A stretch of DNA of 64,000 bases from Paenibacillus pabuli (lineage in GTDB: Bacteria; Bacillota; Bacilli; Paenibacillales; Paenibacillaceae), in assembly GCF_023101145.1 (NCBI RefSeq), contig NZ_CP073714.1, forward strand, positions 4,030,001 to 4,094,000, in the 5' to 3' direction. Position numbers and translations under genes: made by a program. The notes under the pieces were generated by a model that saw only the letters and a program-made list of their open reading frames with translations, made no database searches and had not been told where the DNA came from. Positions within the stretch are counted from its first letter, which is position 1; the number at the start of each line of letters is the position of its first letter. Below, one piece after another: positions 51,571 through 59,714 of this stretch.

Positions 51571-52761
51571 CTAAATCAGCTTCATTTCCTTGCCAACTTT
51601 CTCATAAACGGAGATCACCTGACCCAGCATCTCCTTGGTATGGGCAGCTGTTGGCATGTTGCGTATTCTTCCGGTCCCTTTCGGAACTGTCGGAAACACG
51701 ATTGCCTTGGCGTACACGCCTTCTTCATAGAGCCGTTTGCTGAACTGTTGGGTGGTTACTTCATCACCAATAATACAAGGTGTGATCGGCGTTTCACTTT
51801 GGCCTACATCGTATCCAAGCCGTCTCAAGCCATTTTTCAAAGTATTACCGTTCTCCCACAGCTTCTCGATCAGCTCTTTGTCATTCATCAAAATGTCGAC
51901 AGCAGCGCTGCAAGAAGCAATTGCAGCCGGAGGTAGCGATGTCGAGAACAGAAACGGACGACTTCTCAGCTTCAACCATTCGATCAGTTGTTTTTTACCC
52001 GCCACATAACCGCCGACAACGCCGATCGCCTTGGAAAGAGTACCAATTTGAAAGTCAATGTGGTCGGACAATCCAAAATGCTTCACGGTTCCCGCACCTG
52101 CTCCGAGAACGCCCGAACCGTGGGCATCATCCACATAAGTAATCAGATCGAATTCTTCTGCTATTTTCACAATTTCGGGCAGCTTTGCTAAATCACCATC
52201 CATGGAGAACACCCCGTCGGTAATGACCATAATTTTACGGTACTGACCGGATTCCTTGGCCTCTTTCGCCTGCTGTCTTAAATCATTCATATCCGAATGC
52301 TTATAGCGAATCACCTTGGCTCTCGACAGGCGGCAGCCATCAATAATCGAAGCGTGGTTCAGCTCATCGGATAAAATCGCATCATGCTGGTCCATTACCG
52401 CGGATATAGCAGCCATATTACAGTTAAATCCCGATTGATACACGATAACGGCTTCCGTTTTTTTGAAACGGGCGAGTTTTTCTTCCAGCTCAATATGAAG
52501 ATCCATCGTACCATTAATTGTCCTCACAGCCCCTGCGCCTGCCCCGTATGTCTGCGACGCCTTAACTGAAGCATCAATCAGGCGTTGATCTGTTGCCAGT
52601 CCCAAATAGTTATTGGAAGACAAATTGATTAGGGACTTTCCGTCGATACGAATAACAGGACCATTTGCACCCTGCAGTGTATCGATGACGTTATATAAAC
52701 CTTTAGTCTTTAGATCTTCGATGTTCGAACTTAAAAATTGATCCAATGCTTGACTTGACAT
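51571..52761 (-). CDS. kbl: Glycine C-acetyltransferase (2-amino-3-ketobutyrate CoA ligase)
   Basis: This 396-residue fold-type I PLP enzyme of the alpha-oxoamine synthase family has SNNYLGLATDQRL, AGAVRTINGTMDLHIELE, DDAHGSGVLGAGAGT and the PLP lysine in IGTLSKAIGVVGGY near residue 243. It works with tdh downstream. The start ATG follows GGAGGGAATGGA. Bases 52445-52703 are duplicated at 16112-16370, so the gene has served as donor of a fragment elsewhere in the window. Confidence 0.95.
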   Translation of the reverse strand: MSSQALDQFLSSNIEDLKTKGLYNVIDTLQGANGPVIRIDGKSLINLSSNNYLGLATDQRLIDASVKASQTYGAGAGAVRTINGTMDLHIELEEKLARFKKTEAVIVYQSGFNCNMAAISAVMDQHDAILSDELNHASIIDGCRLSRAKVIRYKHSDMNDLRQQAKEAKESGQYRKIMVITDGVFSMDGDLAKLPEIVKIAEEFDLITYVDDAHGSGVLGAGAGTVKHFGLSDHIDFQIGTLSKAIGVVGGYVAGKKQLIEWLKLRSRPFLFSTSLPPAAIASCSAAVDILMNDKELIEKLWENGNTLKNGLRRLGYDVGQSETPITPCIIGDEVTTQQFSKRLYEEGVYAKAIVFPTVPKGTGRIRNMPTAAHTKEMLGQVISVYEKVGKEMKLI

Positions 52762-53111
52762 TCCATTCCCTCCTCAATATACGTATGTCCTCGTACAGGA
52801 GACATAGCATTCTCCAAAAAAACCTGTTATGAAAGGAGTTTATCTAATTTTAATGTAGCATCTTTTTTATTTTTTGTACACATGTGGCGGACAAAAAAAC
52901 AAAAATATCCGCAAATATTCATAGCGATTGCTTCCCCCATTCCCCGAAGCAATCACTACTAAATCTTTGCTTATATCTTTTGCTGCTCGGTAACTTCTTG
53001 TGCAGACATTATTTCTTTTGCTTATTCCTTTCAATCAATCGATTTACCCCGGTTCATGTTCGCCTGTAGCAAAAGCTTCCTCTTCAATATAATAGACACT
53101 CGTTTCTCCCG
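52762..53111. other. Intergenic region upstream of kbl
   Basis: AT-rich. It contains the stem-loop GATTGCTTC/GAAGCAATC (52926-52954). I see no gene and no recognised riboswitch. Confidence 0.4.
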
Positions 53112-53337
53112 AAAAATGTCGACGCCATTATGCGAGAAACGGGTGACCGCGGAGTTGATGTCGTGTTCAACACCATCGGCGGCAACACATTGTCGCGCAG
53201 CTCCGACACGCAAGCACTCTTTGAACGAAGCTACTTTTCACGCCCTTGCGCAAAGGCATAATGCCATAGCAAAAAAAATCATGCAGCAGTCCCAATGGAA
53301 TATCAATGAAGGTGTCGTCAGCATCGCGAAGGGCTGA
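53112..53337 (+). pseudogene. Fragment of a zinc/quinone-type dehydrogenase
   Basis: One frame reads NVDAIMRETGDRGVDVVFNT and IGGNTLSRS, typical of the cofactor domain of medium-chain (quinone oxidoreductase-like) dehydrogenases. After a stop, another frame reads KKIMQQSQWNINEGVVSIAKG. No start is present, so this is a decayed gene piece. Confidence 0.45.
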
Positions 53338-53465
53338 CAACGGCGAAGCACTTATACACTCATTATTATTCCATTAATATTACCAATGAAGTAACATAAA
53401 TCTACCTTTCAACGGTGAAAACACCGCTTATCATCTCAAATAGAAAACAATGCCTGAAATATGAG

Positions 53466-53500
53466 AGAGCCGATAACCACGTAATAGGGTTATCGGCTCT
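53466..53500. terminator. Intrinsic terminator
   Basis: AGAGCCGATAACC pairs perfectly with GGTTATCGGCTCT (13 bp, 9-nt loop). It ends the minus-strand hydrolase operon. Confidence 0.8.
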
Positions 53501-53549
53501 GTTTCTCTACGGCTAGCTCTTTGACATACGTTTATCGGCACACTATCGG

Positions 53550-54692
53550 TTATGTCACTTGTTGCCGGTACTTCTTGATCAAGTCCACACCATCGTATAC
53601 CAGACTTTCCACACTTGCCGCCTTCTGCAGGATGTAATGATCAAAAAAGTTCTTTGTATAGTCTGTAACAAGATTTCGCATCTCCACAGCATCCCGTTCG
53701 CCTCTGATTTCCTCACTAACACTGGTAAACACGATGTCGCAGTAATCTAAATGCGAAACACGATCAACAGAGAAATAATAGGTTTCCATGCTATTGTTAG
53801 CACCAATTATCGCGTTCATATTATAGTTAGGTTCACTAAAAAGCAGCAAGAAGGGTTTCTTAAGGTCGCTATCCTGAAGGCCGAACGCCCCGCTATCCAA
53901 GCCAATCCCGCAGGCGAACCGCTCATCGTCCCGACAAACCATTGCCGTCGTAAGCCCTCCATAAGAATGTCCGACTATGCCCATGCCGATGTCAAGCAAC
54001 AATCTGCCCTTAAAGATGGAATTCACCTCTCCAGAGTCCTGTTTGTGAAGATAATCGGCTACATATCTTACATCTTTTGCCTGTAATTCACTATTCTCTG
54101 TTACTTTGGCAAGTATAGGCAGGGTAAGCACGTTATGGCACATCTCAATGGCTGTTTCATCGTCAGGCCGCATCTCCATCTTACCAGCCAAAGCCAGCAT
54201 CTCCGGATCTTCAGAAAGCGCTGTAATGGCATCCAAAAAATCCTTTGATACATTAAACAGGCGCCCATCTTTACGCTTATACATCGTGCTATTCTGATGG
54301 CCGATGCTTACCACAACATATCCCATGCTTGCCAAGTCTGTACAGATCACGGTACCCCATTCTGGAGAACCTCCCCCGCCGCAAACATAGAATAACACCG
54401 GATAGCGCTTTTCCTTCCCGGAGAGAGCAAGGTCGTCGTAACACTGGGTTTTGATATCGATAGAGTAAGCATCCTTCAACGCAGTGAGAAGTGGCTGCTC
54501 ATCCAACATCTCGTAGACTTCAGGAAACATGTACGTTGATGTCGTCTTACCTTCGTTACTGTCGGACGGATAGTACACAAACGCCGTCAGTTCTCTTTTT
54601 GAGTGATCTGATGCTGTGTACTCCAAATCCATCTGGGTTCGACCGACAGTATAGCTGCCAATAGGTTCTGGAAATGCGTCATACGTTTTCAT
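53550..54692 (-). CDS. Alpha/beta hydrolase, PAF-acetylhydrolase/dienelactone-hydrolase-like
   Basis: This 380-residue protein has the nucleophile elbow GHSYGG near residue 240, YPVLFYVCGGGGSPEWG as the oxyanion-hole strand, CGIGLDSGAFG for the acid, and SHLDYCD for the histidine region. No signal peptide is seen. The family hydrolyses short acyl or lactone esters. It lies 110 bases downstream of a TetR gene on the same strand and is probably cotranscribed. Confidence 0.82.
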   Translation of the reverse strand: MKTYDAFPEPIGSYTVGRTQMDLEYTASDHSKRELTAFVYYPSDSNEGKTTSTYMFPEVYEMLDEQPLLTALKDAYSIDIKTQCYDDLALSGKEKRYPVLFYVCGGGGSPEWGTVICTDLASMGYVVVSIGHQNSTMYKRKDGRLFNVSKDFLDAITALSEDPEMLALAGKMEMRPDDETAIEMCHNVLTLPILAKVTENSELQAKDVRYVADYLHKQDSGEVNSIFKGRLLLDIGMGIVGHSYGGLTTAMVCRDDERFACGIGLDSGAFGLQDSDLKKPFLLLFSEPNYNMNAIIGANNSMETYYFSVDRVSHLDYCDIVFTSVSEEIRGERDAVEMRNLVTDYTKNFFDHYILQKAASVESLVYDGVDLIKKYRQQVT

Positions 54693-54802
54693 TTTCTTGT
54701 TCCCCCTTAATTAATAAAGTGGCGAATGGAAATACATATATTGCGCTACAAGTGCTTTTCAAAACGGTGAAACAATTACATCCTATCTTCCGTGAATCAG
54801 AT

Positions 54803-55462
54803 CTACTCCTTGGCTTTCTTGAGATCGCTAACCATTTCAGCATATTTATGATCTTCAAGCAGCCCATGACCCATAAAGTCTATAAAGTATTTGCTAATCT
54901 TATTTTGCAGCATAGAGTCTTTAATATCGAATTCCCTAAAAAACATGACAAGATTAAACTGCATTGACTCAAACATAAAAGAAATCAGGTCGTCGTCAAT
55001 ATCAGGTCGGAGATATCCATCAACCCTCATTCGGCGTAAAATGTCCTTGATTAAGGGGGCTGACTCGCCCTTTAGCACATTCAGATATACTTTGAGCAAA
55101 ATGTTCTCAGGAATGTATAAAAACGTTTTAGTGAGTTTGATTTCCAGCTCATTCAGTGGCTCGGTCACAATGTCATTAACGTTACCAAATAAGCCAGTAA
55201 GGAAAAACCGGAAAAGGGAATCTTTATTACTTTTATTAAAATACGCAGCTCTTTTCTGGGTCACATTATGTATTAAGAGACAATAAAGGTCATCTTTGTC
55301 TTCAAAATAACGATAAAATGTTCCGGGGTGCATGGACAAACTGTCCAAAACCATCTTCATAGTTATATCCTCGTAAAGATGATCAACAAAAAGATGCATA
55401 GCGCTATTAGAAATTTCCTCGCGCCTTGCTTCATCTAAACGAAAGAAAGTATTTTTTGGCAT
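54803..55462 (-). CDS. TetR family regulator
   Basis: This 219-residue regulator has a helix-turn-helix with ITMKMVLDSLSMHPGTFYRYFEDK and a large helical ligand domain. The ATG at 55462 follows ATGGAGGAGTAATCT. The GTGTGAA-N4-TTCACAC palindrome at 55483 covers its promoter, so it is probably autoregulated together with the hydrolase downstream. Confidence 0.92.
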   Translation of the reverse strand: MPKNTFFRLDEARREEISNSAMHLFVDHLYEDITMKMVLDSLSMHPGTFYRYFEDKDDLYCLLIHNVTQKRAAYFNKSNKDSLFRFFLTGLFGNVNDIVTEPLNELEIKLTKTFLYIPENILLKVYLNVLKGESAPLIKDILRRMRVDGYLRPDIDDDLISFMFESMQFNLVMFFREFDIKDSMLQNKISKYFIDFMGHGLLEDHKYAEMVSDLKKAKE

Positions 55463-55482
55463 AGATTACTCCTCCATGTGAA

Positions 55483-55500
55483 GTGTGAACTTATTCACAC
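55483..55500. promoter_or_regulatory. Operator GTGTGAA-N4-TTCACAC
   Basis: Perfect 7-bp arms lie 20 bases upstream of the TetR start; a further half-site TTCACA lies at about 55514. Confidence 0.7.
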
Positions 55501-55620
55501 TATACCGATAATAAATTCACATGTCAAGTAAACCACTCTCATCATGTCGCTTGCTTCATAACAAAGTGAACATTTTCATGTTTATGGTACTTAATGCGGT
55601 TTTAATTGCATGTGCTCATT

Positions 55621-55664
55621 GTTTAGATATCAATCTAATCAGCAATCGGTACAAGTTCTTGTAC
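55621..55664. repeat. Dispersed repeat family 1, copy H
   Basis: GTTTAGATAT, CTAATCAGCAATCGG and the perfect palindrome GTACAAG-TT-CTTGTAC are present; the TCCCTCGACA end is absent. GTAC pairs with GTAC here where other copies have GGGAC with GTCCC, which keeps the pairing. Confidence 0.65.
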
Positions 55665-55690
55665 TATTTAAAGATTCAATACAAAATAAA

Positions 55691-55733
55691 GCTAAAGATC
55701 GCCCTTGTCAGGAAAGGATCTTTAGCCTTTTTT
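55691..55733. terminator. Terminator hairpin
   Basis: GCTAAAGATC pairs with GATCTTTAGC, with a strong T-run on the plus strand and a weaker one on the minus strand. It probably ends the minus-strand gene at 55786. Confidence 0.7.
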
Positions 55734-55785
55734 TGCATTAGAGTGATCTCTGTTATTATAGGTGACATATTCTCTTGCTTATATA

Positions 55786-56190
55786 TTATTTATTTGGATC
55801 TCGGTGCCATTTATCCTCACCCATTATTCTATCAACAATATGTTGAGCTTCCCAAACAGCAGCAATCTCCAACCCTTCACATTCTTCCCGATCAGCAGGT
55901 CTAATCTCTCCCCTATAATATATTGAAAACTCTCCTGTTTTTTGATCAATCATGCAGGCAGGTGGGGGCCAAGCCTCATTTTCATCAACAAAAGGACGAT
56001 TCTCAATGACTGGCCAATCACCTGATTTCAGAACATCATCATATACACCCACGATAAATTGATACTCTTCTTCTTTCGGTAACTCCTCTAAAGAGCCACC
56101 TATATGATTGTAGATTGCTATGCTGCCATCTTTAAGACGTCTACCAAAGGCAAATTTGCATTGAAGACTTATTTGATCTACCTCATTCTC
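55786..56190 (-). CDS. Unidentified soluble protein without a standard start codon
   Basis: The open frame of about 135 codons reads CKFAFGRRLKDGSIAIYNHI, then LEELPKEEEYQFIVGVYDDV, WPPPACMIDQKTGEFSIYYR and QHIVDRIMGEDKWHRD. It looks like a real acidic protein, but the first ATG, GTG or TTG is a GTG at 56052 inside the conserved-looking part. ATGAGG-TAG upstream is one base out of frame, so a frameshift near the start is likely. I recognise no family. Confidence 0.45.
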   Translation of the reverse strand, partial: ENEVDQISLQCKFAFGRRLKDGSIAIYNHIGGSLEELPKEEEYQFIVGVYDDVLKSGDWPVIENRPFVDENEAWPPPACMIDQKTGEFSIYYRGEIRPADREECEGLEIAAVWEAQHIVDRIMGEDKWHRDPNK

Positions 56191-56213
56191 CTACTTCATA
56201 TAAATTACATAAA

Positions 56214-57611
56214 TCATCCCTTTTTCGGTGCGGCGATCTGGCGTGCTACCCTTTCGGCTAATGTTGCATCAGCCTCGAATAAATACCCTAACACAATTCT
56301 CTGGATCTCATGAGAAGCCGCAGATAAATCATTAGCGAGATTCTGAACAAGATGATCCTGCTGAACTTGTGTTAGCGATTGGTAGAATTGTCCTGCTTGG
56401 GTGAAATTATCGGCCTTCGGAATATCGGATCGAACGAGCCGGCCAGCTACATAGCGCCCTGCCCCGCTCGTTACCTGATCCGTTGGTGACCAGATTGCTT
56501 GATGGTTAATCGGAATTTTGCGAAAATCCGATCCAAGGCGATGCCGCTGTGAATCCCAATAAATATTACTACGGCCTTGCAGCATTTTATCATCGGACAT
56601 CTCAGCACCATCCAGAAGATTGGACGGGGAGAATGCCAGCTTCTCGATCTGCTCCTGATAATTCGTAGGGTTCTTATCCAAGACGAGTCGACCAACTGGC
56701 AGCAGCGGGAAATGATGTACATCCCACACTTTCGTGTCATCCAACGGATCGAACGACAGCATTGCCTCATCCTGTGGGTTCATTAGCTGCACATAAAGCC
56801 CATATTGGACTGGGGTACCTTGGGCAATCGTGTCATATAGATCTTTACCCGAATAATCGGGGTTCTCGCTGGCCAAACGAGCCGCTTCTTCCGCATCGAT
56901 ATATTGCTCCCCAGCCAACGGAATCCAGCGATATTTGACGTAGAAGCGGTCGTTTTGTGCATTTTTCCAAATATAGGTGTTAACACTGTGTCCTGGCGTA
57001 TGACGGAGACTCTTGACCGTCCCTTCGTCCGAGTACAATCGTACAACGAAATGGGTTGCCTCTGGTGCTCTAGCAACGAAACCCCAGAATCGATTCGGAT
57101 CGATGAGATTGTTAACGGGTGATGGCAGAAAAGCATGAATTGACTCAGGGAACCGGATCGGGTCTCGTACGAGGAACACAGGGATATGATTACAGAGCAG
57201 GTCGAAAACACCTTGCTCGGTATAAAATTTCGTCGAGAATCCACGCACGTTGCGAGATGTATCGGGTGTCCCTTTGTTGCTGACCGCAAGTGAGAAACGC
57301 ACGGTAACGGGTACCCGTTGTCCCGGCTGCTGCAAGAAGCACAGGTTCGTATAAGCGGCCATCGAGTGAAGGGTTTCAAAATAACCCAAGGCTCCAAATC
57401 CCTTTACGTGCACCGGGCGCTCTAATATTTTTTCGTGGACAAAGGTTTCAAGTGTTTCATGCAGCATGCTGTCCTGTTCCAGAATTGGTCCCCGTTCTCC
57501 TACTGTCTGTGAATGGTGTTCCGGCGACTGTTTAGCATGCCATTGTGATTGTACGTTGCCTGCCTGCCAGTTTCCACCGTTTGCCTGATTGTTAGCTTTG
57601 TTACCGTCCAT
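56214..57611 (-). CDS. Catalase (monofunctional haem)
   Basis: This protein of about 465 residues has the active-site His in ERPVHVKGFGALGYFE, the Asn in CNHIPVFLVRDPIRFP, and the haem-ligand Tyr in RSNIYWDSQRHRLG. It is a small-subunit, clade 3-like catalase. A short Asn/Gln-rich N-terminal tail precedes the core. ATG 57611 follows GGGGGGCGG; ATG 57626 is also in frame. TGCAT-N4-ATGCA (57650-57663) lies upstream. It is probably monocistronic. Confidence 0.93.
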   Translation of the reverse strand: MDGNKANNQANGGNWQAGNVQSQWHAKQSPEHHSQTVGERGPILEQDSMLHETLETFVHEKILERPVHVKGFGALGYFETLHSMAAYTNLCFLQQPGQRVPVTVRFSLAVSNKGTPDTSRNVRGFSTKFYTEQGVFDLLCNHIPVFLVRDPIRFPESIHAFLPSPVNNLIDPNRFWGFVARAPEATHFVVRLYSDEGTVKSLRHTPGHSVNTYIWKNAQNDRFYVKYRWIPLAGEQYIDAEEAARLASENPDYSGKDLYDTIAQGTPVQYGLYVQLMNPQDEAMLSFDPLDDTKVWDVHHFPLLPVGRLVLDKNPTNYQEQIEKLAFSPSNLLDGAEMSDDKMLQGRSNIYWDSQRHRLGSDFRKIPINHQAIWSPTDQVTSGAGRYVAGRLVRSDIPKADNFTQAGQFYQSLTQVQQDHLVQNLANDLSAASHEIQRIVLGYLFEADATLAERVARQIAAPKKG

Positions 57612-57709
57612 TGATCCGCCCCCCATATCTACATTATCGGGGATATATATGCATGGCTATGCACGGATATGTCAGCATGTCATATTCGGTGTGGAATTTT
57701 GACAAAACA

Positions 57710-57758
57710 AACTGCACCTCCAATCTGCTAGATGGTGTCTAACAATTGGGGTGCAGTT
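57710..57758 (-). terminator. Terminator after csaA
   Basis: AACTGCACC-CCAAT pairs with ATTGGGGTGCAGTT (one bulge), followed by TTGTTTTG on the minus strand. Confidence 0.6.
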
Positions 57759-57800
57759 CACACATTGGTCAGCTGCTTTCTTAATTGTGTTGAGTTAACA

Positions 57801-57818
57801 TGTCCACGTTAGTTCAAT
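57801..57818. repeat. Dispersed repeat family 2, copy
   Basis: TGTCCACGTTAGTTCAAT, close to the copy at 31091. Confidence 0.5.
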
Positions 57819-57883
57819 CAAAGAGCAACTGTCACCGACGATGACATCATATGGGGAATGTTATCAAGTTCTCGTCATCTAAC

Positions 57884-58216
57884 TTATGCAATTGGAGTAC
57901 CGTTAGGTGTTTCAGAATCCGGCTGTAATAGAATAACATCTCCTTTTTCCGGGACACCTCCCAAAACTAATACCTCCGATTGGAATCCAGCAATGCGCCG
58001 AGGAGGAAAATTAACGATTCCTATAATTTGCTTTCCTACAATTCCCTCAGCCATGTAACGCTTAGTTATTTGTGCACTTGAGGATTTCATCCCGATCTCC
58101 GGTCCAAAATCAATCTTAAGCTTTATCGCAGGGATCTTTGCTTCTTCAAAAAACTCCGCTTCCTTAATCGTTCCGACACGAATATCTAGTGCTGCAAAAT
58201 CATCAATCGTTGCCAA
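57884..58216 (-). CDS. csaA: CsaA-type tRNA-binding-domain chaperone
   Basis: This 110-residue OB-fold protein has the EMAP-II-like tRNA-binding signature FAALDIRVGTI, KLKIDFGPEIG, GKQIIGIVNFPPRRIAGF and SEVLVLGG. CsaA binds peptides and has been linked to export in B. subtilis. Length is normal. It lies 25 bases after the ABM monooxygenase, so it is probably the last gene of the SDR/FAD-monooxygenase/ABM operon. Confidence 0.93.
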   Translation of the reverse strand: MATIDDFAALDIRVGTIKEAEFFEEAKIPAIKLKIDFGPEIGMKSSSAQITKRYMAEGIVGKQIIGIVNFPPRRIAGFQSEVLVLGGVPEKGDVILLQPDSETPNGTPIA

Positions 58217-58241
58217 TGTGTTACCTCCCCAGTGTTGTATT

Positions 58242-58565
58242 TTAATGTGCTGGACGAAACGCCTTCAGGAGTCGAATCCCTTCTTCAATGGATCCCTCCA
58301 TCAGTTCTAAGAGCTGGGGCACCAGTTCCTGCATCCGCGGGGCGCTCAGGTGCCGATCGAGGGCATCCCGGTTTTCCCAGCGCTCATAGATGATGAATGT
58401 ACCAGGCTGGCCTTCTACCTCGTGAGCCTCATAGTCAATGTTACCCTGGTCATTGCGTGACGGGGTGACAGCTGCAGTCATAAATGCCTTCATTTCGGCT
58501 TCTCTCCCTGCCTTAGCTCTCGCCTCCCAGAGTACAGTAACGTAACGGTTATTTGTATCGTTCAT
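58242..58565 (-). CDS. ABM-family putative quinol monooxygenase
   Basis: This 107-residue ferredoxin-like-fold protein has YVTVLWEARAKAGREAEMK, TPSRNDQGNIDYEAHEV, FIIYERWENRDALDRHL, the YgiN/ABM pattern. Such enzymes oxidise quinols without a cofactor. The start ATG 58565 follows TTAGGAGGAAATAGG. It is the third gene of the TetR-controlled operon. Confidence 0.92.
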   Translation of the reverse strand: MNDTNNRYVTVLWEARAKAGREAEMKAFMTAAVTPSRNDQGNIDYEAHEVEGQPGTFIIYERWENRDALDRHLSAPRMQELVPQLLELMEGSIEEGIRLLKAFRPAH

Positions 58566-58608
58566 CCTATTTCCTCCTAATTTATAAATAATGCTTAGCA
58601 TCATGCTG

Positions 58609-59700
58609 TTATAAGCGACCAAAAGAACGATTAAAGCCCTGACCCGCTAGAACATCTTGACGAACCGCATCTAAGCGACGTTTTTGGTATTCATTCAAAG
58701 CATTTATTATCGAATTCGGATACTTTTTAATGGCGTCCATGATGGCAACCGTATCATCAAGTGCATCATTAAAGCCTGCGCCCGACATAGGCGACATGGT
58801 ATGAGCTGCGTCGCCGATCATGGCTATTCTTCCTTTTGACAATAGATTAGGGATGTATTCATTAACAGGTGCCCCGATTAAACTGCGATCCTTAATCGCG
58901 ATTTGCAAAATGGCATCATCTTCTGTGCTCCAATGGGCTTGGCTGGTTTGTGATAGTTCTCCCAGCAGCGAATCCGGGATAGCTTCACCGTATAAAGAAT
59001 GCTGGGTAATCCCATCCTTTAAAACGCCTAATTCAGACAGCAATTCATTATGCGAATGATCAAACCAGCAAAAACCTATCCATCGCTGGCCAGGATTGGT
59101 TCTCCCCTCTATCCCTGGCATCACCGCAGTTGTCAATGTACCTGCAGCGCTATCGTTGAAATAAGCGTTCGAAAGCTGACGTTTTTTCCAGTCTTTCTTC
59201 GGCAGCCGTTTTTCCTCCACTTTCCCTACCCAAACCAAATAGCCAGCATAATCCGCAAATGGTCTGTCAGGGCTTAAATAACGGCGGACAATACTGCGAT
59301 ATCCATCTGCTCCAATCAAGAAGTCTCCTTTAAACGTCTGCTCCTTCTCACTGGTAGCCCAAGCAGAAGATTCATTTTGCCCAATACGAACAATTCGTGT
59401 ATGGTGCTGAAGGGTAATACCAGGTTCTTTAGCGACCGCATGGAGCAAACGTTCTTGAATGGCTGACCAGGCTTCAACGTTGTTGTTACCACCCGATGCC
59501 AAATGTCTTAGTTCTCGTTCGATTTCATTATTAGAATAAGGCTTCGTGTGCAGGCGAATAAAAGCACCATTCCTTAATGATGAATCTGCACGTTCAAGAA
59601 TAGTCACTGCATACCCAGAACGGGATAACGCTAGCCCCATCATTAGACCACCTAAAGATCCACCTACAACAATGGCATGTTCAAACTGTTGTTGTGACAT
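58609..59700 (-). CDS. FAD-dependent monooxygenase (aromatic hydroxylase family)
   Basis: This 363-residue class A flavoprotein hydroxylase has AIVVGGSLGGLMMGLALSRSG (FAD ADP-binding), GADGYRSIVRR (the DG motif) and GDAAHTMSPMSGAGFNDALDD (the GD motif). It oxidises an aromatic or hydrophobic substrate using NAD(P)H. It starts 14 bases after the SDR stop in the same operon. Confidence 0.9.
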   Translation of the reverse strand: MSQQQFEHAIVVGGSLGGLMMGLALSRSGYAVTILERADSSLRNGAFIRLHTKPYSNNEIERELRHLASGGNNNVEAWSAIQERLLHAVAKEPGITLQHHTRIVRIGQNESSAWATSEKEQTFKGDFLIGADGYRSIVRRYLSPDRPFADYAGYLVWVGKVEEKRLPKKDWKKRQLSNAYFNDSAAGTLTTAVMPGIEGRTNPGQRWIGFCWFDHSHNELLSELGVLKDGITQHSLYGEAIPDSLLGELSQTSQAHWSTEDDAILQIAIKDRSLIGAPVNEYIPNLLSKGRIAMIGDAAHTMSPMSGAGFNDALDDTVAIMDAIKKYPNSIINALNEYQKRRLDAVRQDVLAGQGFNRSFGRL

Positions 59701-59714
59701 CAGTCATACTCCCG

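Noticed and set aside
53056..53337. Intact 93-residue gene
   Set aside because: Another frame over the same bases reads as a dehydrogenase fragment, so this is part of a decayed gene.
55521..55904. 127-residue plus-strand frame across repeat H and a terminator
   Set aside because: It runs through a strong terminator hairpin and repeat, and opposes a better frame on the minus strand.
56783..57397. Second long frame inside catalase
   Set aside because: Same-strand, out-of-frame shadow of the catalase gene, rich in Ser and Arg, with no ribosome binding site.
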